From Candidatus Competibacteraceae bacterium (GTDB taxonomy: Bacteria > Pseudomonadota > Gammaproteobacteria > Competibacterales > Competibacteraceae): a DNA stretch of 47,782 nt. Below, piece by piece: positions 1-8,114 of this stretch (position 1 is the first letter of the stretch; each line of letters opens with the position of its first letter). The DNA lies in assembly GCA_027492875.1 (NCBI GenBank), contig JAPUDV010000110.1, positions 1-47,782 of the forward strand. Reading direction: 5' to 3'. The notes under the pieces are model-generated. The model saw only the letters and a list, made by a program, of their open reading frames with translations, did no database searches and was not told the origin of the DNA. The translations under genes and the position numbers were made by a program.

Positions 1-94
1 ACTCCGAAGGGTTTGGATGCTCCACGAATGCCTCCACTTGGTTAGGATTAATAATTTGTTTTCTTTGGGGGGCGCAGTGATCAAAAAGTCTATA
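1..94. mobile_element. Putative insertion junction, unknown family
   Basis: On the minus strand the start of a DrmMI-like reading frame runs normally down to about position 95 and then changes into AT-richer sequence with no resemblance to a methyltransferase. Reading on towards position 1, a GGAGG motif is followed five bases later by GTG and an open frame beginning VEHPNPSE, which could be the start of a transposase. The element continues beyond the window, so its family, ends and any target duplication cannot be seen. The claim of an insertion rests on my memory of how intact DrmMI proteins continue. Confidence 0.4.
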
Positions 95-174
95 TCCAAC
101 ACCGGCAAGGACAGAAACGGCCCGGAGGTTTCGATCAGCGACAGCCATTCAGCATGGTGGCGGGCAATGCTCAT
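95..174 (-). pseudogene. drmMI: DISARM methyltransferase DrmMI, 5' fragment
   Basis: An ATG lies three bases after the drmD stop codon (TAAGCCATG on the minus strand), so the two genes were one translational unit. The 26 codons read MSIARHHAEWLSLIETSGPF followed by LSLPVL. This resembles the N-terminus of the large adenine-specific DNA methyltransferases encoded next to DrmD in class 1 DISARM. After LPVL the reading frame stays open but becomes DIDFLITAPPKEN, with no family resemblance. The rest of the methylase, if it survives, lies outside the window beyond the inserted DNA. The gene is probably broken; a short N-terminal match is the only evidence for its identity. Confidence 0.5.
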
Positions 175-177
175 GGC

Positions 178-3100
178 TTAACTCCCGGCCCATGCGGTCG
201 GCGGCACCAAATAGGTCACCGCCAAAGGAAACAACCGGGGCGACGGATCGCGGAACCGGGCGCGTAAATGGTCGGTTTCCCGAAGCAATTCCTGGGGAAT
301 CTCCGCCAGGCGTCGCCGCAAACCTTGCTCATCGCGCTCCCGTTGCGCTTTTTCGTCGGCACTCCACAACGCCAGTTGCGCTGGAGCGTCAGTGTTTAAC
401 TCACGTTCAATCGCCCGCTGCAATTCCGTCAACACCGCCGTAAAACGCGCTACCTCCTGATCGGCGCGCGCCGTCAAGGTGGTTTCCAGATTGCGGGTGC
501 GCTCGCCCATGCGGGTTTCCAGGGCTTTCAACAACGGCTCCCCGTGTTGCGGCCACAGCGCCGCCAGGCGTTGACGGGTCCCCTCGGGCGCCGGTTCATC
601 GGTGGCCGCTGCCCACGCCTGTTGCATCTCATCCAGGGTCTTGAACCGCGCAAACCGGCCTTCCCGAATCTCCCCCCCGGCCATGATCACTTCCTCGTGC
701 AACCGGTGATGATCCCCGCCCAACACCACGATCCGCCCATGCGCGATCACCAGCGGATTGCGCCAGCGCGTCCCGGAGCGCAGGCGTTGTGCGCTGACCC
801 GATACAGGGTCTGCCGACCGCCCAGCGCCCACACTTCGGCGCGCAACAAGCGCAGGCACATTTGCACCAGACGATGATTCAGATGCGCCAACACCACATC
901 ATCGCGTCCGGTGGTCAAGGTCGCATCAAACACGATCGGACGCCGCTGGCCGGTATGCGGATGGGCCAGCCCGGCCGTACAGGCCGCCCAACTACCGGTC
1001 AAGGCCGGCACCTGAAACACCAAGCGTTTTTGTGGTGGAATGCCCGCGACATCGGTTTCGATCAACGACGGTTGCCCGGCCAGCCGCAGGCCGATCTGCA
1101 CCACATCACGCACGTTCGCCGGGGTCAACTGCAACTGCTCCTGGGTGGCCTGCAACTGGTCCATCAATTTCTTGAGTTGATCGCGGAGTTGTCGCTCAAA
1201 CTTCAGCATCCGGCGCACCGGTTCGGCGTCACGTTCCGCCTGGGCGGTGTCCAGCTTGTGCCGTTGGCCGAGCATCGTCTCTTCCACCTGACTAGCGATC
1301 ACCGGCCCGACCTTGCCCAAATCCTCGCGGATGGTCTCGACCTTGAGGGCGGCGCGCATGAGAAACTCTAAATCGGCCTCCAGCGCTCCGACCTGGCGGC
1401 CCATCGCCGCCTGCTGAAAGCCTTGGGCCACGAAGTGATAGACGAACACCTCGGGCGCTTTCTGCCCATGTCGATCCACCCGCCCGTTGCGCTGTTCCAT
1501 GCGGTTCGGATTCCAGGGGATTTCGTAATGAATCAGCCGACAGCAATGGTTTTGCAGGTTCAGGCCCTCGGAGGCGGCATCGGTGGCCAGCAGAATGCGC
1601 ACCGGCGCTTCATCCGGGTCGGCCTGAAACGCGGCCTTGATCTTTTCCCGCTCTTCATGGGGCATCCCGCCATAGATCATCAGCAGTCGCCCCTGAGCCG
1701 CGAAGCCGTGCTGCGCCAGTAAGTCATGCAACCAGTTCTGCGTGGCTCGATATTCGGTAAACAGAATCACCCGCTCCCGATTCCAGGATCCACCGGGGCG
1801 TAATCGCTGTTCCAGCCAGGTGATCAAGGTTTGCGCCTTCACGTCCGCCCCGTGGCGGGCCTGTTCGGCATAACCGTTCAAGGTATCCAGTAAGGCGTTC
1901 TCCTCGGCGCTGAGTGCGGTCAGCGCTTCGCCGGCCAAGTTCACGGCTTCGGCGGTGGAGGTCTCGTAATCCTCGTCGTCGGCATAATCCTCATCGGTCT
2001 GTTCGATCTGCCGTCGCCAACTGGCGCTATCGGCAAACCCCGGCGCGGCGTGACCGACCGAGGCGCGATGCTTTTGCAAGGTCGTGGTAAAGGCGGCGGG
2101 GGAAGAAAACAGCCGTTTCTTGAGCAACTTCAGGACGAATTCGGCGGCAAATTGCTCGGTCGCGGTTTTCGCGTTCTGCAAGCGCAGCCGGGTGTATTCC
2201 TGCAAGGCGCGATGCGCCCGGCGTTCGGCCTCGGTATAGGGCACTTCCAGCGGTTCCACCCGGCGCACGGCAAAGCGGGGCGAACCGTCCCAATGTTTCT
2301 GCAATTCCGACTTCATGCGCCGCACCATCACCGCGCCCAATTGCTCACGGCTGGGCGTCACCGCCCGGGCGAAGCGCTGGTGATCCAGCAATTCCAGCAA
2401 CGCCGCGAAACTTTCCCGATAGCCATTATGCGGCGTCGCCGACAGGAACAGCTTGTGCTCGAAATGCGGGGCCAGGGTGCGAATGGCGGTGGTGCGTTGT
2501 GAATCGGTGGCGTACTGACCGCGCCCGGACGGGGCGACGTTATGCGCCTCATCCACAATCAGCAGGTCAAACGGCCGCGGATAAGTGGTCTGACCGCCCG
2601 CCGGTAACAATTCCTGGAAGCGCCGCAACGGTCGCTCGCGTTTGAGGAAGTCAATCGAGTTAATCAGTCGGGGAAAATGCCGCCACGGATTGACGTGCAA
2701 ACCGCGCTTGCGGCGCAACTGGCCCAGGGCGGCGCTGTCGATGATGCGGAACTCCAGGCCGAACTTGTCGCGCATTTCCTCCTGCCACTGGATTTGCAGC
2801 GACGAGGGACAGACGATCAAGACCGTCCACGCCCGGCGCCGCAATAGCAGTTCCTGCACCACTAACCCCGCTTCGATGGTCTTGCCCAAGCCCACGTCAT
2901 CGGCGATCAACAGATTCACCCGGGGCATGGTCAGGGCGCGCACGACGGGATCCAGTTGGTAATCGTCGATCTCGATCCCGCTGCGGAAGGGTGACTGCAA
3001 GGTTTTCTCGTCCGCCTGGGAGATCGCCCCCCAGCGCACCGCATTCAGAAACGCGGTCAACACCTCGGGCGGATCGAAGCCAGCGGTCGGTTCGGGCAAA

Positions 3101-3324
3101 GTCGCCGCCCGTTCCCGCACCTGAGCGCCCGGTTCCAACTCCCACAGCAGTTCCGCTTCCTCGCCAAAAGCGTCGTCCTCCACCGAGGATAGCTTGACCC
3201 GATGCATCGGCGGTTGCGTGGGCTGCGTTGCCTCCACGGGCAAGCTTTGCGGCTGTACCTCGGTGACCACAAACGCACGGTTGCGGACCTGAACGAGCTG
3301 ACCGATTTCGGGGATGGAGGACAT
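178..3324 (-). CDS. drmD: SNF2-family helicase, DISARM DrmD type
   Basis: This is a superfamily 2 ATPase of about 1048 residues. In numbering from the upstream ATG at 3330, Walker A is DDVGLGKT (144-151), Walker B/DEAH is VDEAHN (near 260), motif III is SATP (297-300), motif V is TDAASEGLNLQ (583-593) and motif VI is QRNGRVDRHGQ (613-623). The extreme N-terminus (SSIPEIGQLVQVRNRAFVV) and the long C-terminal helical region match DrmD of the class 1 DISARM phage-defence system better than the transcription factor RapA. I chose the second ATG (3324) because GAAGAG lies eight bases upstream; the ATG at 3330 is too close to it. The next gene begins three bases after the stop. In DISARM, DrmD acts with a DNA methylase and DrmABC; the partners are not visible here. 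All helicase motifs are intact. Confidence 0.8.
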   Translation of the reverse strand: MSSIPEIGQLVQVRNRAFVVTEVQPQSLPVEATQPTQPPMHRVKLSSVEDDAFGEEAELLWELEPGAQVRERAATLPEPTAGFDPPEVLTAFLNAVRWGAISQADEKTLQSPFRSGIEIDDYQLDPVVRALTMPRVNLLIADDVGLGKTIEAGLVVQELLLRRRAWTVLIVCPSSLQIQWQEEMRDKFGLEFRIIDSAALGQLRRKRGLHVNPWRHFPRLINSIDFLKRERPLRRFQELLPAGGQTTYPRPFDLLIVDEAHNVAPSGRGQYATDSQRTTAIRTLAPHFEHKLFLSATPHNGYRESFAALLELLDHQRFARAVTPSREQLGAVMVRRMKSELQKHWDGSPRFAVRRVEPLEVPYTEAERRAHRALQEYTRLRLQNAKTATEQFAAEFVLKLLKKRLFSSPAAFTTTLQKHRASVGHAAPGFADSASWRRQIEQTDEDYADDEDYETSTAEAVNLAGEALTALSAEENALLDTLNGYAEQARHGADVKAQTLITWLEQRLRPGGSWNRERVILFTEYRATQNWLHDLLAQHGFAAQGRLLMIYGGMPHEEREKIKAAFQADPDEAPVRILLATDAASEGLNLQNHCCRLIHYEIPWNPNRMEQRNGRVDRHGQKAPEVFVYHFVAQGFQQAAMGRQVGALEADLEFLMRAALKVETIREDLGKVGPVIASQVEETMLGQRHKLDTAQAERDAEPVRRMLKFERQLRDQLKKLMDQLQATQEQLQLTPANVRDVVQIGLRLAGQPSLIETDVAGIPPQKRLVFQVPALTGSWAACTAGLAHPHTGQRRPIVFDATLTTGRDDVVLAHLNHRLVQMCLRLLRAEVWALGGRQTLYRVSAQRLRSGTRWRNPLVIAHGRIVVLGGDHHRLHEEVIMAGGEIREGRFARFKTLDEMQQAWAAATDEPAPEGTRQRLAALWPQHGEPLLKALETRMGERTRNLETTLTARADQEVARFTAVLTELQRAIERELNTDAPAQLALWSADEKAQRERDEQGLRRRLAEIPQELLRETDHLRARFRDPSPRLFPLAVTYLVPPTAWAGS

Positions 3325-3330
3325 GGGCAT

Positions 3331-3879
3331 TGCTCTTCAGGGGTAGAGCGCGGCGGTCAGGTGGTTGACCATGACGTTCTCTAAGTGGTTTTTCTTGTTG
3401 CGTTTATAGAACCACTATAGTGCGCCCGATGGCCATAAACACCTGTTTCCTAGATCCATACACTTTTGAGCGCAATTCGTCTTTTATTGTGACGCTCTCC
3501 CCATCGCAAGCGCGCCATCGCCACCCTTCACCCGCCCGGTTGACACCCCGCCCGCCTTTGGCTGAGCTTCCCCCGCACTACTACTCAAAGCGGCTATCGC
3601 CCCGTTACAGCGGTGGTTCGCGTTCGCGCGTCCCTGTTGGGGGACGTGTGGGCGCGGATCGGAGCCTTGCCCCAAGGGCGTGGTCGATAGGGGGAAATAA
3701 GGTCCGGTTCGCCGCGCACGAATAACCCCAGCCGACTATATGCGGTAAGTTGAGGCCACGCCGCCCTCAACTTGCGCGGCGTCGCACGGAGCCCGCCGCC
3801 ATGTCCGAAGGTCCCGCCCTCTACGCCGCCCCGCGACTCGTCGCCGCCGCAAATGCGACCGCAACATTAAACTGCACCT
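3331..3879. other. Gene-free stretch upstream of drmD
   Basis: I recognise no gene here. Visible structures are a perfect 10-base palindrome CACTATAGTG at 3413-3422, which lies where a promoter or operator for the minus-strand drmD would sit, and a hairpin at 3747-3773 (AAGTTGAGG, nine-base loop, CCTCAACTT). The short open frames in the stretch have no family features. The right part grades into the transposase remnant. Confidence 0.4.
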
Positions 3880-4240
3880 GCCCGAAGCGCTCTACGACGA
3901 TCTGGCCCGCGGCGCCCGCATAGCGCTCATCAGCAAAGCCATGCCCTGGCAGACGAGTTGCTGGACGACCGGGAGGCGACCTTTCCGGTATTGCCGCATC
4001 CCGAACTCCCATCAACCAACAACGACATCGAACGCGCCCCGCAGCGCTGAGTGATCCCGCGCAAGCTCAGTCTGGACACCCGAACCCCCGTCGGTTCGCG
4101 GGTCTGGCCCTCTCGCCAGCGTCATCGACACTTGCCACCCGCATGGCCACGCCCCTGGGTGTCATCTCGAGGGCGTCATCGCCGACCGGTGCGTCGGACA
4201 ACCCCTCGCCGCCTTGCCCTCGTAGGGGAGCGAAAAATTA
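3880..4240 (+). pseudogene. Decayed IS66-like transposase, C-terminal part
   Basis: Reading across frames gives a recognisable transposase tail. One frame has ADELLDDREATFPVLPHPEL, then PSTNNDIERA, an in-frame TGA at 4048-4050, then VIPRKLSLDTRTPVGSRV. A shift then gives ASVIDTCHPHGHAP, and a further shift gives LEGVIADRCVGQPLAALP. IS66-type transposases carry the same series: NN..ER, a basic segment with GTRT..GSR, then LLASVIDTC and a final PW..L. At least one stop and two frameshifts make it non-functional. The N-terminal two thirds and both element ends are not identifiable. Confidence 0.55.
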
Positions 4241-4249
4241 CCGTTCATC

Positions 4250-4421
4250 TACCGTTCAGATAAAACCCGTAAAGATCAATGCTCATGAAGAGTATGAATG
4301 GACGGTATCGATTGCCGGATTGAACGAAAAGAAGATCGAGCTATCGAAGGAAAGCGAAAAGATTTATCAGCGATACGCTGAAGGAGCAGAAATGTTAGAA
4401 TTTTTCATCGGGCAGTCATAA
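4250..4421 (+). pseudogene. Unrecognised C-terminal ORF fragment
   Basis: About 57 codons reading QIKPVKINAHEEYEWTVSIA and ending MLEFFIGQS before a stop at 4421. The composition is charged and AT-richer than the neighbours, and looks like real protein. The only upstream ATG (4143) lies inside the transposase remnant in a meaningless frame. This suggests the 3' end of a gene whose front was replaced by the insertion element. I do not recognise the family. A short intact gene with a non-ATG start cannot be excluded. Confidence 0.3.
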
Positions 4422-4582
4422 AACTTTAATGGCACGACAATTGATTGTTTATAAAAACACTATTGAATGGTTTTATAAAATTACGATCAAGGTTTTACCG
4501 CCGAAGAGAGAAATGAGCATCGCTATCTCGCCATCAGGGAGGGCGGCGAATCCGAGGAGAGGCAGTCTGTTGGAGAAGTATT

Positions 4583-4783
4583 ATGAGTGCCCGCGTATTC
4601 CTGGTTTGTCCCCACTGCCGTTACGAACTGAGGCTCGAACATCCTGACCATCGGGAAGCATCGGCCTACGGTTGGTGTCAGGTCTGTGATCGCCGCGTGG
4701 TCAAGACACGTTCGGCGATCCGTAACTCCGCACTTCCACAGGGATTTTTTCAGCCCACCGAACACTGCGGTTGGATCGGCTAA
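4583..4783 (+). CDS. Small zinc-ribbon protein
   Basis: A 66-residue protein with two CxxC knuckles: CPHC at residues 9-12 and CQVC at 32-35. This arrangement normally binds one structural zinc ion. GGAGA lies about 10 bases upstream of the ATG. The second small gene 60 bases downstream has nearly the same spacing of cysteine pairs (9-12/32-35 here, 10-13/32-35 there), so the two may be diverged duplicates or partners. There is no signal peptide or membrane segment, so a cytoplasmic location is expected. I do not recognise a named family; nucleic-acid or protein binding is only a guess from the ribbon fold. Confidence 0.6.
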   Translation: MSARVFLVCPHCRYELRLEHPDHREASAYGWCQVCDRRVVKTRSAIRNSALPQGFFQPTEHCGWIG

Positions 4784-4844
4784 TCGATGGGAAGCGCCCG
4801 GCGCATTCCTAATCTCCTCAACCGACCCTTTAAGGAAATGAGCC

Positions 4845-5039
4845 ATGTTGAAGCTGACCCCGATCATCCGGTGCCTGAGTTGCGCCCGGGAATCCGTGCT
4901 GGCGCATAGCCAGTGGTCGACGGCCGCCGAGGCGCGCTGCGCGCACTGCGGTTCCTATGGCTGGTATGCCATCCCGTCGAATAATGGGCCATTTGCGCCC
5001 ATATCCGGGGCATTCCAGCGACTGAATGCGTCATTTTGA
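4845..5039 (+). CDS. Second small zinc-ribbon protein
   Basis: A 64-residue protein with CLSC at 10-13 and CAHC at 32-35, followed by a GSYGWYAI segment. AAGGAAATG lies just upstream of the ATG as a good ribosome site. It sits in tandem with the preceding zinc-ribbon gene and shares its layout: four cysteines in two pairs about 19 residues apart, with a GW motif near the second pair. Function is unknown. Being short, cysteine-paired and next to a decayed insertion element, it could be accessory, but the codon use looks like the host genome. Confidence 0.55.
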   Translation: MLKLTPIIRCLSCARESVLAHSQWSTAAEARCAHCGSYGWYAIPSNNGPFAPISGAFQRLNASF

Positions 5040-5179
5040 TGCATAAACTGAAAAATAATAATAATCAATACAACACATTTTGTTCCCAGAATAGTTATTT
5101 TTCTGTGGTGCAATTCGTGTATGTGATGATTCTCGAAGTACAGATTCATTGAGTTTCATTCTGAGACAGGAGAAATACC

Positions 5180-5617
5180 ATGCCTTATCGCACGCTTCGC
5201 AAAATCGTCGAGCACCAGAAAATTCTGACGGCCGCGCCGACTAAAACTACTGTCAGCGAAGCCGCACGGGTGATGAAACAAACCCGGGTCGGCGCCCTGC
5301 TGGTGGTGGAACACGGTCGTCTGGTGGGCATCTTCACCGAGCGCGACGCACTCTTTCGGGTTCTCGCCGAAGGGCTGAACCCCGATGTCACCCCGTTGTC
5401 CGAAGTGATGACCTCCGACCCGTTGACCGTGCATCCGGACAAGCCCTTCGCGCATGCCCTGCACCTGATGTACGAAAACGGCTTCCGTCATGTCCCGGTG
5501 GCCGAGAACGGCCGACCGCTGGGCATGGTATCGGCCCGCGACGCTCTGGCGCTTGAGGCAGAGGAATTTGAGGCGGCCTTGCACCGCCGCGAGCACCTGC
5601 GGGAGATTCTGGGCTGA
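5180..5617 (+). CDS. CBS-domain pair protein
   Basis: A 145-residue protein that is almost entirely a Bateman module. The first CBS motif spans about residues 12-70 (TVSEAARVMKQTRVGALLVV, then GRLVGIFTERDAL) and the second about 75-130 (SEVMTSDPLTVHPD, then GFRHVPVAENGRPLGMVSARD). Such modules bind adenine nucleotides and act as energy or ionic sensors. With no attached effector domain, it probably acts on a partner protein that cannot be named from the sequence. ACAGGAG lies upstream of the ATG. The leader (5040-5179) is strikingly AT-rich and probably carries its promoter. A strong terminator follows the gene, so it is likely monocistronic. Confidence 0.85.
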   Translation: MPYRTLRKIVEHQKILTAAPTKTTVSEAARVMKQTRVGALLVVEHGRLVGIFTERDALFRVLAEGLNPDVTPLSEVMTSDPLTVHPDKPFAHALHLMYENGFRHVPVAENGRPLGMVSARDALALEAEEFEAALHRREHLREILG

Positions 5618-5652
5618 TAAGCCAGCCGGTTTTGTAGGCTTTGACATAACAG

Positions 5653-5686
5653 CCCCGGTGGGACACAACGCCCCACCGGGGTTTTT
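5653..5686 (+). terminator. Rho-independent terminator after CBS gene
   Basis: A perfect 10-base stem (CCCCGGTGGG at 5653-5662 and CCCACCGGGG at 5672-5681) encloses a nine-base loop and is followed by TTTTT. It is 36 bases after the CBS gene stop. Confidence 0.9.
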
Positions 5687-6016
5687 AATCGGCGTGTCCT
5701 GAAAAGAAACCGGCGCGATGGAGATCTTTCCGCCGGGTCGAGCGACCGCCATCGATTCATTTCAGATATCGACCAATAGCAATCCACACTCCTCCCGCCC
5801 AAATTTCCGCCGGCCGGTTCACTTTGAACCTTATGCGTTGATTCCGGACCAGAATGGCGTCGAGAGGCTGGCCATAGTGACCCGATCAGCCCGGATCATT
5901 AGTTTATAACTAGTTAATATATAAAATAAATTATATAAAAACAACTCCATGGGCAAGATGGCATGATTCTTCCTGAAGAACAATTGCCGCGCATCGACTC
6001 CGGGAGAATAACCGCC
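5687..6016. promoter_or_regulatory. AT-rich leader of the exported-protein gene
   Basis: No gene is seen in this 330-base gap. Positions 5895-5945 are extremely AT-rich, with a perfect palindrome TAACTAGTTA at 5907-5916 and several TATA-type hexamers. A promoter for the downstream gene, perhaps with an operator, is likely here. No -35/-10 pair stands out enough to assign. Confidence 0.35.
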
Positions 6017-7153
6017 ATGACTGTTACCCACACCCTCCATCGCTTTCTTTCGCCGCCATCATGGCGACGTATCCTGCCGGCGTTGTTGGGCGGCTTGGTG
6101 TTGGCAGGCGCCGGATTGATGCCAGCCATGACTCAAGCGGCGGACACGTCGGCCTGCACGGGCATTCGCCCGGCACTCTACCCCGGCTCCGCGCCCACCT
6201 TTATTCAACCGGGCCAAGAGGTTGTCGTGCATGGCATCGGCTTGCGGAGCTATCGGGATCCGGTCGTGGTAGTGCGGGACGGGCGAGGGCCAGGGCAAGA
6301 TCTGCGGATCGCCGCGCGAGTGGAAAGCGATGGCATGCTGGCGTTTGTCTATCCGGCTGACTCGGCGTCGAGCGCGCCGGTCGCGCTGCGGGCGCATGTC
6401 GAGGACAACACGGTCAAAAGCAGCCCGGCGGTGTGCGTCGCGCTGCGCGGGGAGCGGGGCCGGCAAATCGTTGACCGGTTTTATCCGGCCGCGACCGATG
6501 CCGGTTGCCATAACGATCCGGTGGTGTGCCCCGCGGCCGAGGATCATTTGCGGTCGATGACCGGAATCACCCTGAATCTCATCCCGTCGGCCACGCCGGC
6601 GGGGCGGGTAGCCAGCCTCGAAATCGATAGCCCGCCGGGCATGACCTCGCCTTTCTGTAGTGCGCAGCCCGTGGTAAGCGATGTACTTGCCTTTTTCGAC
6701 GCCGGTCAGGACGGCGCGGCCACCGAGTTCTCCAAGGTCTCGATGCACCAGCCCTCTTCCACCGGGCGTGGGCCGTCTCTCCCCGGCGAACCGGGCGACC
6801 AAGCCGCTTTGCCCACCGGGGCCAACCTGGTGGTGGTGGCGCGCTTTCAAAGCTGCGCGCGGGACGCGCCGCAGTTCGTGGCCGCACACTTTTTGATATA
6901 CGGCTCGGCGGATGGCCCCATCATCGAGCCGGTCAAACTGATGGCCGGCGACGACTTCGAAACCATCGAGCCCACCGACAGCCCGCACCATGGAATCGTG
7001 CTGAGTGGCGAAATCCAGAACCAGAAGATCCGGCTGGCCAGCGCCAACAGCGTCGAGGGCAGCGTGGCCGGCCTGGTGACCCAGGGCACGGACTCGACGA
7101 CTCGCGGCGCCTTGCTGCGCTTCAACTTCCGGGTGCCGGTGGAATCGCGCTGA
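6017..7153 (+). CDS. Exported protein of unknown function
   Basis: A protein of about 378 residues with a clear Sec signal peptide: a basic start (HRFLSPPSWRR), a hydrophobic core (ILPALLGGLVLAGAGL) and a TQAAD-type cleavage region. The mature part contains several cysteines that may form disulfides (ACTG, AVCVAL, GCHND, VVCP, FCSA, SCARD) and a segment with an IPT/TIG-like look (ALYPGSAPTFIQPGQEVVVHG). I chose the ATG at 6017 because GGGAG lies upstream and the signal peptide begins there; the in-frame ATG at 5963 would add 18 residues before it. I do not recognise a family. A periplasmic or surface location is expected. Confidence 0.65.
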   Translation: MTVTHTLHRFLSPPSWRRILPALLGGLVLAGAGLMPAMTQAADTSACTGIRPALYPGSAPTFIQPGQEVVVHGIGLRSYRDPVVVVRDGRGPGQDLRIAARVESDGMLAFVYPADSASSAPVALRAHVEDNTVKSSPAVCVALRGERGRQIVDRFYPAATDAGCHNDPVVCPAAEDHLRSMTGITLNLIPSATPAGRVASLEIDSPPGMTSPFCSAQPVVSDVLAFFDAGQDGAATEFSKVSMHQPSSTGRGPSLPGEPGDQAALPTGANLVVVARFQSCARDAPQFVAAHFLIYGSADGPIIEPVKLMAGDDFETIEPTDSPHHGIVLSGEIQNQKIRLASANSVEGSVAGLVTQGTDSTTRGALLRFNFRVPVESR

Positions 7154-7202
7154 GTGGATCACGGTCTTGCATTCCCCTGCCCAACGAGAAAAAAAGTGAG
7201 GG

Positions 7203-8114
7203 TCAGGGGTGTAACCGGCAGTCGAACAACACATCCTCGCCCATCGCGTAGCGACGGTGGTGGGGGCGCAAGCCCTGGGATAGATCCTCGATCACCGGCA
7301 GGGTGATGCCCGGCCGACCGGAGCCGATGATCAGCGGCGCCACCGCGATCTGCAACCGGTCCAACAAGGCCGCTTGCAAAAAGGCCGACACGGTCAGGCC
7401 GCCGCCTTCGATGAAAATTCCACACAGGCCACGCTCGTGCAATCGCCGCACGATCTCCGGGAGGTGCAAACCCCGGTCGGTACAGGGTACGCCGATCACC
7501 TCGGCATGGCCCGGTCCCGGTCGATCCGCCAGCGCCGCGTCGCAGACCAGCAGGATCGGAGCGGTTCGATCCTGGAACAGGCCATATCGGGCGGCAAGGC
7601 GGCGGCGAGGATCGAGCACCACCCGCACCGGATGGGGACCGGTAACCCGGCGAGTGGTCAGTTGCGGGTCGTCGCATTCCACGGTGCTGGCGCCAACGAT
7701 GATCGCATCGCACAGCGCGCGCATCCGGTGCAGATGGGTCAAGTTCTCGGGGCCATTGATGTGGCGGGACGCGCCGTTCGTGGCAGCGATACGCCCGTCC
7801 AGACTTTGCCCGAGATGCGCCACCGTCAGCGGTCGGCTCCGACAGGCCAGGGCGACCGAAAGATAAAGATCCAGCAATTCCGCGCCGGTTTCGCTCATCG
7901 GCACCCTGGCGGTCCAAGAGCCGTCGGCGCGCGCGGTGACCCAGGCGGCGGGATCGGCGGCGGACAAGATGGCCGGCTGTCCGGCATCGAGTCCCCAACC
8001 AAAGCCGCCGGGAACCATGGATAGCGTCCGAACCGCGTGACGCAGTTCCAGCAGCAGCAACCAGACTTGTTCCGGGCCGAGAGGATTTTCGGTATCTTGC
8101 CGTTGGGCGATCAT
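7203..8114 (-). CDS. RibD C-terminal domain reductase
   Basis: A 303-residue protein whose C-terminal 210 residues are a dihydrofolate-reductase-like RibD-C domain: VAHLGQSLDGRIA, then INGPENLTHLHRMRALCDAI, IVGASTVECDDPQLT, and IFIEGGGLTVSAFL. RibD-C reduces the pyrimidine intermediate of riboflavin synthesis with NADPH. Here the N-terminal deaminase domain is missing, replaced by about 90 residues with no recognised motif. It is therefore either a stand-alone riboflavin reductase or an uncharacterised NADPH-dependent reductase of the family. The ATG overlaps the stop of the upstream FkbM gene (ATGA), so the two are translationally coupled. No other riboflavin genes are in the window. Confidence 0.8.
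   Translation of the reverse strand: MIAQRQDTENPLGPEQVWLLLLELRHAVRTLSMVPGGFGWGLDAGQPAILSAADPAAWVTARADGSWTARVPMSETGAELLDLYLSVALACRSRPLTVAHLGQSLDGRIAATNGASRHINGPENLTHLHRMRALCDAIIVGASTVECDDPQLTTRRVTGPHPVRVVLDPRRRLAARYGLFQDRTAPILLVCDAALADRPGPGHAEVIGVPCTDRGLHLPEIVRRLHERGLCGIFIEGGGLTVSAFLQAALLDRLQIAVAPLIIGSGRPGITLPVIEDLSQGLRPHHRRYAMGEDVLFDCRLHP

Noticed and set aside
178..3330. RapA-type RNA polymerase recycling helicase
   Set aside because: The SNF2 core is shared, but the N-terminus and the adjacent methylase-like start fit DISARM DrmD better, and RapA's characteristic N-terminal domains are not visible.
6059..7234. 391-codon open frame on the minus strand opposite the exported protein
   Set aside because: The plus-strand gene has a signal peptide and a good ribosome site; the minus frame has low-complexity Arg/Gly/Gln composition typical of an antisense shadow in GC-rich DNA.
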